From the NCBI GenBank assembly GCA_958296065.1, contig CATQHX010000039.1:1-40070 (forward strand): DNA of 40,070 nucleotides, written 5' to 3'. The DNA is from Vicinamibacterales bacterium. Its GTDB lineage: Bacteria; Acidobacteriota; Vicinamibacteria; Vicinamibacterales; UBA8438. The number at the start of each line of letters is the position of its first letter. Position 1 is the stretch's first letter. The notes under the pieces are model-generated. The model did not search any database and was not told the origin of the DNA. It saw only the letters and a program-made list of their open reading frames with translations. The position numbers and the translations under genes are program-made. Of the stretch, positions 25,896 through 33,786 are shown piece by piece.

Positions 25896-28462
25896 ATGCA
25901 ACTGAAGATCCACGACTACGGCCTCGTCGTACTGATCGGCCCCAGCGGGTCGGGCAAGACGACGTTCGCCAAGCGCCACTTCCGCCCCTCCGAGGTCCTC
26001 TCCTCGGACCACTACCGGAGCGTCGTCGGCGACGGCGAGCGCAACGCCACGACGACCAGGGACGCCTTCGACGTGATCGAGACGATCGCGGCGAAGCGCC
26101 TGCGCTCCCGGCGGCTCGCCGTCATCGACGCGACCAACGTCGCCCCCGACGACCGCAAGCGCTACGTCCAGTCGCCCGCGACGAGCACGCGCCGCTGAGC
26201 GCCATCGCCTTCGACCTGGCCGAGCGCGACTGCATCGCACAGAACGCCGCCCGCGGCGACGACGCCAGACCGCAGCATGTCGTGCGGCGCCAGTGGCGCT
26301 CGATGCAGCGCTGGATGAAGAAGCTGTCCGCCGAGGGCTTCCGCCGGCGCTACCGCCTCCGCTCCCCCGAAGACGCACGCGACGCCGAGATCGTGCGCGA
26401 GCCGCTGCCCTGCGACCGCCGAAACCTGACAGGCCCGTTCGACATCATCGGCGACGTGCACGCCTGCCGTGAAGAGCTCGAAGCGCTCCTGTCGAAGCTC
26501 GGCTACCGCGTGGAACCGAGAGTCGCGGCCGATCGACCCGGCTACGACGTGGCGCCCCCGCCGAACCGCACCGCCGTCTTCGTCGGCGACATCGTTGACC
26601 GCGGCCCCGACAGCGCCGGCGCGCTCGCGCTGGTGATGGACATGGTCGAAGCCGGCCACGCGCTGGCGGTCCCCGGCAACCACGACGGCAAGCTCGCCCG
26701 TGCGCTTGCCGGCCGCGACGTCGAGCGCAAGCACGGACTGGCCCGCACGCTGGAGCAGCTCGACGCGGCGCCCGAGAGCTTCCGCCGGCGCGCGGCCGAG
26801 TTCCTCGCGGGACTGCCCAGCCACTACGTGCTCGACGGCGGGACTCTCGTCGTCGCCCATGCGGGCATGAAGGAGCACCTGCAGAACCGCACATCGCGTC
26901 AGGTGCGCGACTTCGGCCTCTACGGCGAGACCACGGGCGAGACCGACGACGACGGCCTGCCGGTACGGCTGGACTGGGCCGCCGACTACCGCGGCCGCAC
27001 CGCCGTCGTCTACGGCCACACTCCCGTCCGGCGCGACGAGTGGGTCAACGAGACGATCTGCATCGACACCGGCTGCGCCTTCGGCGGGCGCCTGACCGCC
27101 CTGCGGTGGCCCGAACGCGAGCTCGTCTCGGTACCCGCACAACAGACCTACGCCGAACCGTCGAAAGCATTCGCCACCGCACTCCAGGAAACCGCGGACC
27201 GCACCCGCCAGCAGGAGAGCGACGCGCTGCTCGACATCGACGACCTCGCGGGGCCGTTGCGCCTGCACACCCGCATCGCCGGCGCCATCGCCGTCCGCCC
27301 CGAGAACTGCGCCGCCGCGCTCGACACGATGGCCCGCTTCGCCGTCGACCCGCGCTGGCTGGTCTACCTGCCGCCCACCATGGCCCCGTGCGCAGCGGCG
27401 ACCGCCAACGGCCTGCTGGAGCATCCCGCAGAGGCGTTCGGGTACTTCCGCGCCCGAAGCATCCGCCGCGTCATGTGCCAGGAGAAGCACATGGGATCCA
27501 GAGCCATGATCGTGCTCGGCCGGACCGCGGCGGCAGCCGAGGCCCGCTTCGGGGTCGGCAGCGCCGCCGGCGGCATCGTCTACACCCGCACGGGACGCCG
27601 CTTCTTCGACGACGCCACGATCGAGCAGCAGGTGCTCGACCAGGTCCGCGCCGGGCTCGACGCCGCCGATGCATGGACCCGGCTTGCCACCGAGTGGGCG
27701 GTCATCGACGCCGAGATCATGCCGTGGTCGGCCAAGGGCGGCGGACTCATCCGCGACCACTACGAACCGGCCGGCGCCGCGGCGCGGACCGGACTGCGCG
27801 AAGCAACCGCCGCGCTGCGCCAGGCCGCGGCGAGAGACGCCGGACTCGCCGCCCTGCTCGACCGCTTCGAGCAACGCACCGAGATGGCCGCACGCTACGA
27901 GAACGCCTACCGGCGCTACAACTGGCCCGTCGACGGCCTCGATGGGCTGAAGATCGCGCCCTTCCACCTGCTGGCGACCGAAGGCGCCGTGCACGCCGAC
28001 AAGCCGCACCGCTGGCACATGGAGATCACCCAGCGCATGTGCTCCGAAGGCGGCATCCTCACCGCCACCGGCCACCGGGAGGTCGACACCGAGAACGAGA
28101 CCGAAGTGGCCGAGGCCACCCGCTGGTGGACCGAGCGCACCGAGGCCGGCTCGGAAGGGATGGTCGTCAAGCCCGAGGACTTCGTGGCCCGCACCGAGCG
28201 CGGCGTCGCGGCGCCAGCGCTGAAGTGCCGCGGACGCGAGTACCTGCGGATCATCTACGGACCGGAGTACACCGCGCCGGACCAGCTCGAACGGCTGCGC
28301 CGCCGAAACACGAGCCGCAAGACGACGCTGGCGCTGCGCGAGTTCGCCCTCGGGATCGAGGCCCTGGAGCAGTTCGTCGCGCGCGCGCCCCTGCGCAACG
28401 TCCACCGGGCCGTGTTCGGCATCCTCGCGCTCGAGGCCGAGCCAACCGACCCGAGGCTCTGA
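25896..28462 (+). CDS. pnkp: Pnkp, polynucleotide kinase-phosphatase-ligase (one-base frameshift)
   Basis: The kinase domain starts MQLKIHDYGLVVLIGPSGSG with the P-loop at 15-22 and has VIDATNVAPDDRKRY. After YVQ (about 26170) the frame breaks. One missing base (CAG-TCGCCC where CAG-CTCGCCC is expected) would restore LARDEHAPLSAIAFDL and a protein of about 855 aa, the normal length. The metallophosphatase domain follows with GDVHACREELE, GDIVDRGPDS, GNHDGK and YGHTP, then the ligase with the Lys motif EKHMGSRA and a C-terminal adenylyltransferase region. Pnkp heals and seals broken RNA ends with Hen1. The break may be a sequencing error or a real lesion. Confidence 0.9.
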
Positions 28463-28531
28463 CGCACCCGCTCCCAACCCCGCAGCACTCGCCAACAGCC
28501 GTCCGCACGACGGCCAAGAGTGGACCGGACC

Positions 28532-28894
28532 ATGTCGATGACCCTGATGCACCTCGAACACCACCCGACCGACTTCACCGTGCCCACCAGCACGTACCGC
28601 GAGATCGCAGAACTGGCCGACGCCGCCATCCGCGACGACGAGACCCTGGAGCAGGCGTACCGCAACGACCCGGCCCGGATCAACGTCCTGCGCAACGTGC
28701 TCGACGACACCGAGGGGCCGTTCACCACGGACCGCGAAGCCGTCGAGCGTTTCGCCGCCGTGCTCGAGAGCGCCGCGTTCGACAACATCGCCGGCGACAA
28801 GCTGGCCGAGCTGAGCACGCTGGCCCGCAACCTCGCGAGCGAGCTGCGCATGCTGGCAGCCGAGCACGACACACTGCACCTGAAGCTGCTCTGA
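28532..28894 (+). CDS. small acidic helical protein after pnkp, 120 aa
   Basis: ATG 28532 was chosen over GTG 28520 because it gives MSMTLMHLEHHP with the better spacing; neither has a strong ribosome binding site. The protein is helical (TYREIAELADAAIRDDETLE, VERFAAVLESAAFDNIAGDK) and acidic. No family. It is 70 nt downstream of pnkp on the same strand and may belong to that transcript. Confidence 0.55.
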   Translation: MSMTLMHLEHHPTDFTVPTSTYREIAELADAAIRDDETLEQAYRNDPARINVLRNVLDDTEGPFTTDREAVERFAAVLESAAFDNIAGDKLAELSTLARNLASELRMLAAEHDTLHLKLL

Positions 28895-28926
28895 CGAACC
28901 GGCAAGCCGCGCCGGCGCTGCATCCC

Positions 28927-28932
28927 TACACT
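28927..28932 (+). promoter_or_regulatory. -10 element TACACT before the paralogue gene
   Basis: TACACT lies 26 nt upstream of ATG 28959, with GAGGAG in between. The same CCCTACACT string precedes the beta-helix gene (4044-4052), suggesting a common promoter type. No -35 is visible. Confidence 0.35.
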
Positions 28933-28958
28933 CGGGACCGACGCACGAGGAGCAGCGC

Positions 28959-29381
28959 ATGCCCCGAACACTCACCGTCAACGACGCGACCGTCCTGAAG
29001 CTGACCGTGTTCGCGATCCTCGAGGGCTACAGCGGGACGACACCCACCGAGAAGAAGATCATGGACGCCGGCATACCGACGCCGCCGTGGCCCACCGGCG
29101 AGGTGATGAACGCAATCAACCGCCTGCGGATCGACGGCAAGCCGGTGGTGAGCACCCACCCGACCAGGAAGAACGGATACGAGTACGACTACCCGCTCGA
29201 GGACACCGAACTGGCCGGCCACATCCAGACCGTCTGCCAGGCACTCGTCGTGCGCATGACACAGCTCCTTCTGCTGCCGCCGGTCCCCGACGAACAATTT
29301 CCGAAAGGCATGGACCGCGCGACGGTCGACAAGCTGGCCGCATCCATCGAGATCCTCGACCCGCCCGAGACGGTGCACTGA
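28959..29381 (+). CDS. hypothetical protein, upstream paralogue flanking recD2, 140 aa
   Basis: GAGGAG precedes ATG 28959. The protein begins MPRTLTVNDATVLKLTVFAI and ends DKLAASIEILDPPETVH; both ends are almost repeated in the gene at 31853. The middle contains MNAINRLRIDGKPVV and a helix LVVRMTQLLLLPPVPDEQ. The MNAINRLRIDGK part could be a winged-helix-like turn, but I am not sure. No family is recognised. It is followed by CCGAGC-rich non-coding DNA and then the helicase. Confidence 0.6.
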   Translation: MPRTLTVNDATVLKLTVFAILEGYSGTTPTEKKIMDAGIPTPPWPTGEVMNAINRLRIDGKPVVSTHPTRKNGYEYDYPLEDTELAGHIQTVCQALVVRMTQLLLLPPVPDEQFPKGMDRATVDKLAASIEILDPPETVH

Positions 29382-29558
29382 CCGCGGACCCGGAACAGCC
29401 ACCACGCACCGAGCAGTTCGCACAACCGGGAGGCGCCGAGCGCGGCCCGCAGACGGCACGTACCGAGCGGAGTCCCCGCGGATCCCGACACGCAAACGCA
29501 TCACGCCGCCGGCGGTACCCTTGTCCCGCCAGAGGACTTTCCGCGCCGAGCAGACATC

Positions 29559-31820
29559 ATGCACGTACGCCGGAAACAGTCGCCGGAGCCGCCCAAGCAC
29601 GAGGTCCTCGCCGGCCTGATCGAGCACGTCAGGTTCCACAGCGCCGAGAACGGATTCTGCGTCCTGCAGGTCCAGGCCAGAAGCCATCGCGAACCGATCA
29701 TCGTCACCGGCCACGCCGCCACCGCGGCCGCCGGCGAATGGATCACGGCCACCGGCGAGTGGATCAATCACCCGAAGCACGGCCCGCAGTTCAAGGCGCA
29801 CTTCATCCGCAGCTCGGCGCCGTCGGCCAGCGAGGACATCGAGAAGTACCTGCGCTCGGGCGCGATACGCGGCATCGGCAGGATCTACGCCGCCAAGCTC
29901 GTGCTGGCCTTCAAGGACAAGGTGCTCGACGTCATCGAGAACGAGCCCGAACGGCTGCGCGAGGTCGACGGCATCGGCCCGCTCCGCTCGAAGCGGATCA
30001 CCGACGCGTGGGCCGAGCAGCGAGCCGTCCGCGAGATCATGATCTTCCTGCACTCCCACGGCGCGGGCACAGCCCGCGCGGTGCGCATCTTCAAGACCTA
30101 CGGCAGCGACGCCGTCGAGGTCATGACACGCAACCCCTACCGCCTCGCACGCGACATCCGCGACATCGGCTTCAAGGTGGCGGACGAGATCGCCGGCAGG
30201 CTCGGGATCGAGAAGACCGCCGAGGTCCGCGTGCGCGCCGGCATCGGCTACGCGCTCGACGAAGCAAGGAAGAAAGGCCACTGCGGACTGCCCAACGACG
30301 AGCTGCGCCCGCTGGCGTCCCAGCTGCTCGGAGTCCCCGACACGCTGATCGACAACGCCGTCGGCCTCGAGATCGCCGAAGGCACCGTCGTCGCCGACAC
30401 CGTCGCCGGCACGCCTTGCACGTTCCTGGGCAGGCTGCACCGCGCCGAGCGGACAATCGCCCAACGCCTCGCCGAACTGACGGCGGGGAGCCCACCCTGG
30501 CCGAAGATCGACACCGACCGCGCACTCCCCCGCGTCGAGAAAGCGACCGGACTGTCCCTGGCGCCGCGCCAGGCCGAAGCGCTGCGGCTGGCGCTGGCGT
30601 CGAAAGCCACCGTCATCACCGGAGGCCCCGGCGTGGGCAAGACGACGCTGCTCGATGCCATCCTGCGCATCCTGACCGGCGCCGGCGCAACGCTCAAGCT
30701 GTGCGCGCCAACCGGCCGCGCCGCCCGCAGGATGAGCGAAGCGACCGGGATGGAGGCCCGCACGGTCCACCGGCTGCTGGAGGTCGACCCGGCCAACGGC
30801 GGCTTCAAGCGCGATGCGCACAATCCACTCGACTGCGACCTGCTGGTCGTCGACGAAGCCTCGATGGTCGACGTCGTGCTGATGCGGGCACTGCTCGCCG
30901 CGGTGCCCGACAAGGCAGCGCTGCTGATCGTGGGCGACATCGACCAGCTCCCTTCGGTGGGACCCGGCCAGGTCCTCTCCGACATCATCCGCTCGGACAC
31001 GGTCCCGGTCGTACGCCTGACGGAGGTCTTCCGCCAGGCGGCGCAGAGCCGGATCATCACCAGCGCGCACCAGATCAACCACGGGTCGATCCCGGACCTG
31101 TCCCGCCCCGACGGCGACAGCGACTTCTACTTCGTGCCCGCCGAAGACGCCCGGACGGCCGCCGTCCGGATCGTCGACCTGGTCAAGAACCGCATCCCGG
31201 CGCGGTTCGGCTTCGACCCCGTCCGCGACATCCAGGTGCTGTGCCCCATGAACCGCGGCAGCGCCGGCGCCCGTTCGCTCAACGTCGAGCTGCAGGCGGC
31301 CCTGAACCCGGCCCGCGAGCGCAAGGTCGAACGCTTCGGCTGGACCTTCGCACCCGGCGACAAGGTGATGCAGATCGTCAACGACTACCACAAGGACGTC
31401 TACAACGGCGACACCGGCCACGTAGCCGGCGTCGACCCGGAGAGCGGAGAGCTGACCGCGAGTTTCCACGGCGCCGAGCACGTCTACGCCTTCGGGGAGC
31501 TCGACACGCTGGTGCCGGCGTACGCCGCAACCGTCCACAAGAGCCAGGGCTCCGAGTACCCGGCCGTCGTCATGCCAGTACTCAGCGAGCACTACATGAT
31601 GCTGCAGCGGAACCTGCTCTACACGGGACTCACGCGAGGCAAGCACCTGGTGGTGCTCGTCGGACAGAAGAAGGCGGTGGCCATCGCGGCCCGCAACGCC
31701 GCCGGACGCAGGCGATGGTCCAAGCTGGACGAATGGCTGCGAGACTTCACCGGCCCGAACACGGACGCCGGCGCGGCGCCGAGCGAGAGACGCCACACCG
31801 GCCGGACGCTGCCATTCTGA
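29559..31820 (+). CDS. recD2: RecD2-type ATP-dependent DNA helicase, 753 aa
   Basis: The N-terminal domain (VLAGLIEHVRFHSAENGFCV) and helix-hairpin-helix repeats (IRGIGRIYAAKL, VDGIGPLRSKRI, IRDIGFKVADEIAG) are those of RecD2. Superfamily 1B motifs follow: Walker A GGPGVGKTTLL (about 353-363), APTGRAARRMSEATG, LLVVDEASMVD (about 428), GDIDQLPSVGPGQ, LTEVFRQA, PMNRGSAGARSLN, VHKSQGSEYPAVVMP and LYTGLTRGKHLVVLVG. RecD2 is a 5'-3' helicase in DNA repair that does not need RecBC. ATG 29559 is 37 nt after a TACCCT. It sits between two related small genes. Confidence 0.95.
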   Translation: MHVRRKQSPEPPKHEVLAGLIEHVRFHSAENGFCVLQVQARSHREPIIVTGHAATAAAGEWITATGEWINHPKHGPQFKAHFIRSSAPSASEDIEKYLRSGAIRGIGRIYAAKLVLAFKDKVLDVIENEPERLREVDGIGPLRSKRITDAWAEQRAVREIMIFLHSHGAGTARAVRIFKTYGSDAVEVMTRNPYRLARDIRDIGFKVADEIAGRLGIEKTAEVRVRAGIGYALDEARKKGHCGLPNDELRPLASQLLGVPDTLIDNAVGLEIAEGTVVADTVAGTPCTFLGRLHRAERTIAQRLAELTAGSPPWPKIDTDRALPRVEKATGLSLAPRQAEALRLALASKATVITGGPGVGKTTLLDAILRILTGAGATLKLCAPTGRAARRMSEATGMEARTVHRLLEVDPANGGFKRDAHNPLDCDLLVVDEASMVDVVLMRALLAAVPDKAALLIVGDIDQLPSVGPGQVLSDIIRSDTVPVVRLTEVFRQAAQSRIITSAHQINHGSIPDLSRPDGDSDFYFVPAEDARTAAVRIVDLVKNRIPARFGFDPVRDIQVLCPMNRGSAGARSLNVELQAALNPARERKVERFGWTFAPGDKVMQIVNDYHKDVYNGDTGHVAGVDPESGELTASFHGAEHVYAFGELDTLVPAYAATVHKSQGSEYPAVVMPVLSEHYMMLQRNLLYTGLTRGKHLVVLVGQKKAVAIAARNAAGRRRWSKLDEWLRDFTGPNTDAGAAPSERRHTGRTLPF

Positions 31821-31852
31821 ATCATCGCACCGAACAACCGGAAAGAGAGCCG

Positions 31853-32293
31853 ATGCCCCGAGCACTCACCGAGAACGACGCCACCGTCCTGAAGCTGACG
31901 ATGTTCGCGCTCCTGGAGCGCTACTCCACCATGGACGGCTTCGACCTGAACGAGATCAACTCGAGGACGCCTACACCGAGCGGCCCCGCCGACGAGATCA
32001 TGGACGCCATCAACCGCGTCCGGATCGACGGCAAGGCCGTCGTGAGGACGGAGCGCACCACCAGCAAGGGAAAGACCTTCTACGACCTGCACTACCCGTT
32101 CACCGAAACGGACTTCCCCGGCGGCCCGAGGACGGTGTGCCTGGCGCTGTTCCTGCGCCTGCACCAACTGGTCCGCATACCGGTGCCCGACGACGAGCGC
32201 GACGAAACCACCGAGGAGGGCGTCGACAAGGCGACGGTCGACCGCCTGGCCGCATCCATCGAGATCCTCGAACCCCCCGAACCGGTGCACTGA
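31853..32293 (+). CDS. hypothetical protein, downstream paralogue flanking recD2, 146 aa
   Basis: ATG 31853 follows GAAAGAGAG, 32 nt after the helicase stop. The start (MPRALTENDATVLKLTMFAL), the MDAINRVRIDGKAVV segment and the end (ATVDRLAASIEILEPPEPVH) match the gene at 28959, while the middle differs by short insertions (YSTMDGFDLNE, TTSKGKTFYDLHY). The two arose by duplication around recD2. The function is unknown. Confidence 0.6.
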   Translation: MPRALTENDATVLKLTMFALLERYSTMDGFDLNEINSRTPTPSGPADEIMDAINRVRIDGKAVVRTERTTSKGKTFYDLHYPFTETDFPGGPRTVCLALFLRLHQLVRIPVPDDERDETTEEGVDKATVDRLAASIEILEPPEPVH

Positions 32294-32330
32294 CCGAGCA
32301 CCCCGAGCGGGACGCCGTGACATCCACACA

Positions 32331-32550
32331 CCGAGCTGCAGGCAACCCGCACCGAGCACGACACGCCCGCCCCGCGCGCACCGAGCAGACCACTGCCCAC
32401 CGAGTCGCACGCCACCCGGCATGGTCCCGACGACGCCAAGCCGAGCTGCAGGAGACCCGCACCGAGCACGACGCGCCCGCCCCGCACGCACCGAGCAGGC
32501 CGCGGCCCACCGAGCCGTACGCTGCCCGGCATGATCCTCACGACGACAAG
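32331..32550 (+). repeat. two-copy 110-bp tandem duplication covering a promoter and start codon
   Basis: Copy 1 (32331-32440) and copy 2 (32441-32550) begin CCGAGCTGCAGG and share most positions, ending CCCGGCATGxTCC then ACGACGxCAAG. Copy 2 contains the TACGCT -10 and the ATG of the gene at 32531; copy 1 has the matching CACGCC and an ATG that leads nowhere useful. Each copy holds three or four CACCGAG motifs. The copies are diverged, so this is an old duplication. Confidence 0.7.
32518..32523 (+). promoter_or_regulatory. -10 element TACGCT, leaderless promoter
   Basis: Exactly 7 nt separate TACGCT from ATG 32531, and there is no Shine-Dalgarno. This is the same geometry as at 5128-5141. 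Confidence 0.4.
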
Positions 32551-32884
32551 CCGCATCGAGGGCATGCGCATCCTGCAGTACCACGACATCGTGATCGGCG
32601 AAGCCATCGTCGGTGCGAACGTCTTCCGCGACTACTTCGCCTCGATCCGCGACATAGTCGGCGGACGCTCGGCCGCCTACGAGAAGGCGATGAACCAGGC
32701 CCGCCGGCTGGCGTTCAGAGACCTGATGGAGACGGCCGCCAGTCTCGGGGCCAACGCCGTCATCGGCGTCGACATCGACTACGAGGTGATCACCAAGCGC
32801 GGGTCGATGCTCCTCGTCTCGATCAGCGGCACGGCCGTCAGCGTCGTCGCGGGTACAGAAGCCGACACCCCACTGCACGCCTAA
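32531..32884 (+). CDS. YbjQ / UPF0145-family protein, 117 aa
   Basis: [40 protein letters not shown] and [16 protein letters not shown] followed by [15 protein letters not shown] are the standard order of the YbjQ/UPF0145 heavy-metal-binding-domain family, and the length is typical. These proteins form pentamers of unknown function. The start is fixed by the family's N-terminus and a leaderless promoter. The stop (32882-32884) is followed directly by an 89-bp tandem repeat. Confidence 0.88.
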   Translation: MILTTTSRIEGMRILQYHDIVIGEAIVGANVFRDYFASIRDIVGGRSAAYEKAMNQARRLAFRDLMETAASLGANAVIGVDIDYEVITKRGSMLLVSISGTAVSVVAGTEADTPLHA

Positions 32885-32887
32885 ACC

Positions 32888-33065
32888 TAACCAGGTAAAC
32901 CTGAAAGCGGCGCAAGTCGCGCCGCCAACGAGTACGTAGTTTGTACAGAATCCGCAGTTCGGCCGGACAAGGCAGCTAACCAGGTAAACCTGAAAGCGGC
33001 GCAAGTCGCGCCGCCAACGAGTACGTAGTTTGTACAGAATCCGCAGTTCGGCCGGACAAGGCAGC
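32888..33065 (+). repeat. perfect two-copy 89-bp tandem repeat with inner hairpin
   Basis: Copy 1 (32888-32976) and copy 2 (32977-33065) appear identical, starting TAACCAGGTAAACCTG; a third copy begins for three bases. Each contains the palindrome AGGTAAACCT, a hairpin GCGGCGC-AAGTC-GCGCCGC (32907-32925 in copy 1) and a less GC-rich part (AACGAGTACGTAGTTTGTAC). Neither strand carries a credible gene here. The lack of divergence points to a very recent duplication or to an assembly effect. Confidence 0.85.
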
Positions 33066-33075
33066 TAAAGAGCGG

Positions 33076-33275
33076 TCCGGGCACCGAACGGCACACTGTC
33101 ACGCACGCACCGAGTTGCGGCGCAACCAGACGCACCTGTAGCCCAAGCGCCGAACAGCCATGGAGGCGCCGAGCGGTAACCCTGTCCACGCACACGCCGA
33201 GCGGCAGGACTACGAAACGCACCTGTCATCCAGGCGCCGAACAGCACACCGTCACGTACGCGCCGAACGCGGCGC
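33076..33275 (+). repeat. degenerate tandem repeats with C(A/G)CCGA(G/A)C motifs
   Basis: GCRCCGARC motifs lie at about 33076, 33105, 33147, 33170, 33195, 33234 and 33261. The stretch 33147-33233 is repeated in outline with an 87-bp step, sharing GCGCCGAACAGC, GTCACGYACGC and ACGCACCTGT. The same motif is dense at 32291-32515 and 29405-29470. The spacing is irregular. Iteron-like protein binding is one possibility. Confidence 0.45.
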
Positions 33276-33294
33276 CCCCAGAGGAAGGCAACCA

Positions 33295-33684
33295 ATGAAC
33301 GGAGAGACACGGCACAGGATCAACGAGGCGCTCGACGTGCTGGCGCCATGGCGAGGAGTCGACAGCGTGCTGTGCCGCCTGCGACGCTCCTGGTGGCTTC
33401 GCGCCGAGGAGGTACACAGCAGCGTCGAGACGAAGGACGGAGGAACGCGATTACCGGACACGCCAGTGACTCAGGCACCGAACAGCACGCCACGCCGCCA
33501 CGCACGCACCGAGCACGGCGCCCCCAGAGACGCTCCGGAAGAACGACCAAACTCCGGACAACGCGCACACACCGAGCAGAGCGACCCGAGCCCGAGCCCC
33601 CCGAAGCGCACCTCTCCGCGCTGCCGCGCGGATAACCCCGGCCCCAGCCAGAGGCCTCCCCGAAGCGCACTTTCTCCGCGCTAA
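33295..33684 (+). CDS. doubtful small protein, 129 aa
   Basis: ATG 33295 has GGAAGG upstream and the first 50 residues look protein-like (NGETRHRINEALDVLAPWRG, VDSVLCRLRRSWWLRAEEVH). The rest is translated repeat DNA (PPKRTSPRCRADNPG), so the true gene may be only a stub whose end has been replaced. No family. Confidence 0.3.
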   Translation: MNGETRHRINEALDVLAPWRGVDSVLCRLRRSWWLRAEEVHSSVETKDGGTRLPDTPVTQAPNSTPRRHARTEHGAPRDAPEERPNSGQRAHTEQSDPSPSPPKRTSPRCRADNPGPSQRPPRSALSPR

Positions 33685-33700
33685 CGCGCGGATAACCCGG
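33612..33700 (+). repeat. CRISPR-like palindromic pair, cluster 4
   Basis: Two units, 33612-33641 and 33672-33700, read CTCCGCGCTGCCGCGCGG and CTCCGCGCTAACGCGCGG, each followed by ATAACCC, 60 nt apart; each also has CGAAGCGCAC before it. On the other strand the order GGTTATCCGCGCG, loop, GCGCGGAG resembles the well-known type I-E repeat of Escherichia coli. Confidence 0.5.
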
Positions 33701-33736
33701 AACCAAAACGCCCGCGGGAGCGTCTAATAAGGGTGA

Positions 33737-33768
33737 CCGGTACTGAGAAGTACACTTCTCAGTACCGG
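33737..33768 (+). promoter_or_regulatory. perfect 32-bp palindromic operator, site 1
   Basis: CCGGTACTGAGAAGT and its exact complement ACTTCTCAGTACCGG are separated by AC. A TACACT (33751-33756) inside it could be the -10 of the protease gene whose GTG is 30 nt downstream, so a bound protein would block the promoter. Near copies lie at 35645 and 38113. No Fic, SSB or protease gene elsewhere is known to me to use such a site. Confidence 0.65.
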
Positions 33769-33786
33769 CAACAGAATCGGAGAGCC

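Noticed and set aside
26162..28981. A 939-aa open frame on the minus strand opposite pnkp
   Set aside because: It is a shadow of GC-ending codon use in the real plus-strand gene; it has no motif and the plus strand carries all Pnkp signatures.
28926..31865. A 979-aa minus-strand open frame opposite recD2
   Set aside because: Same cause; the plus strand encodes a complete RecD2 helicase.
32900..33065. Integron attC or attI reading of the 89-bp repeats
   Set aside because: The hairpin lacks the R-box/L-box core (GTTRRRY) and there is no integrase, so the call has no support.
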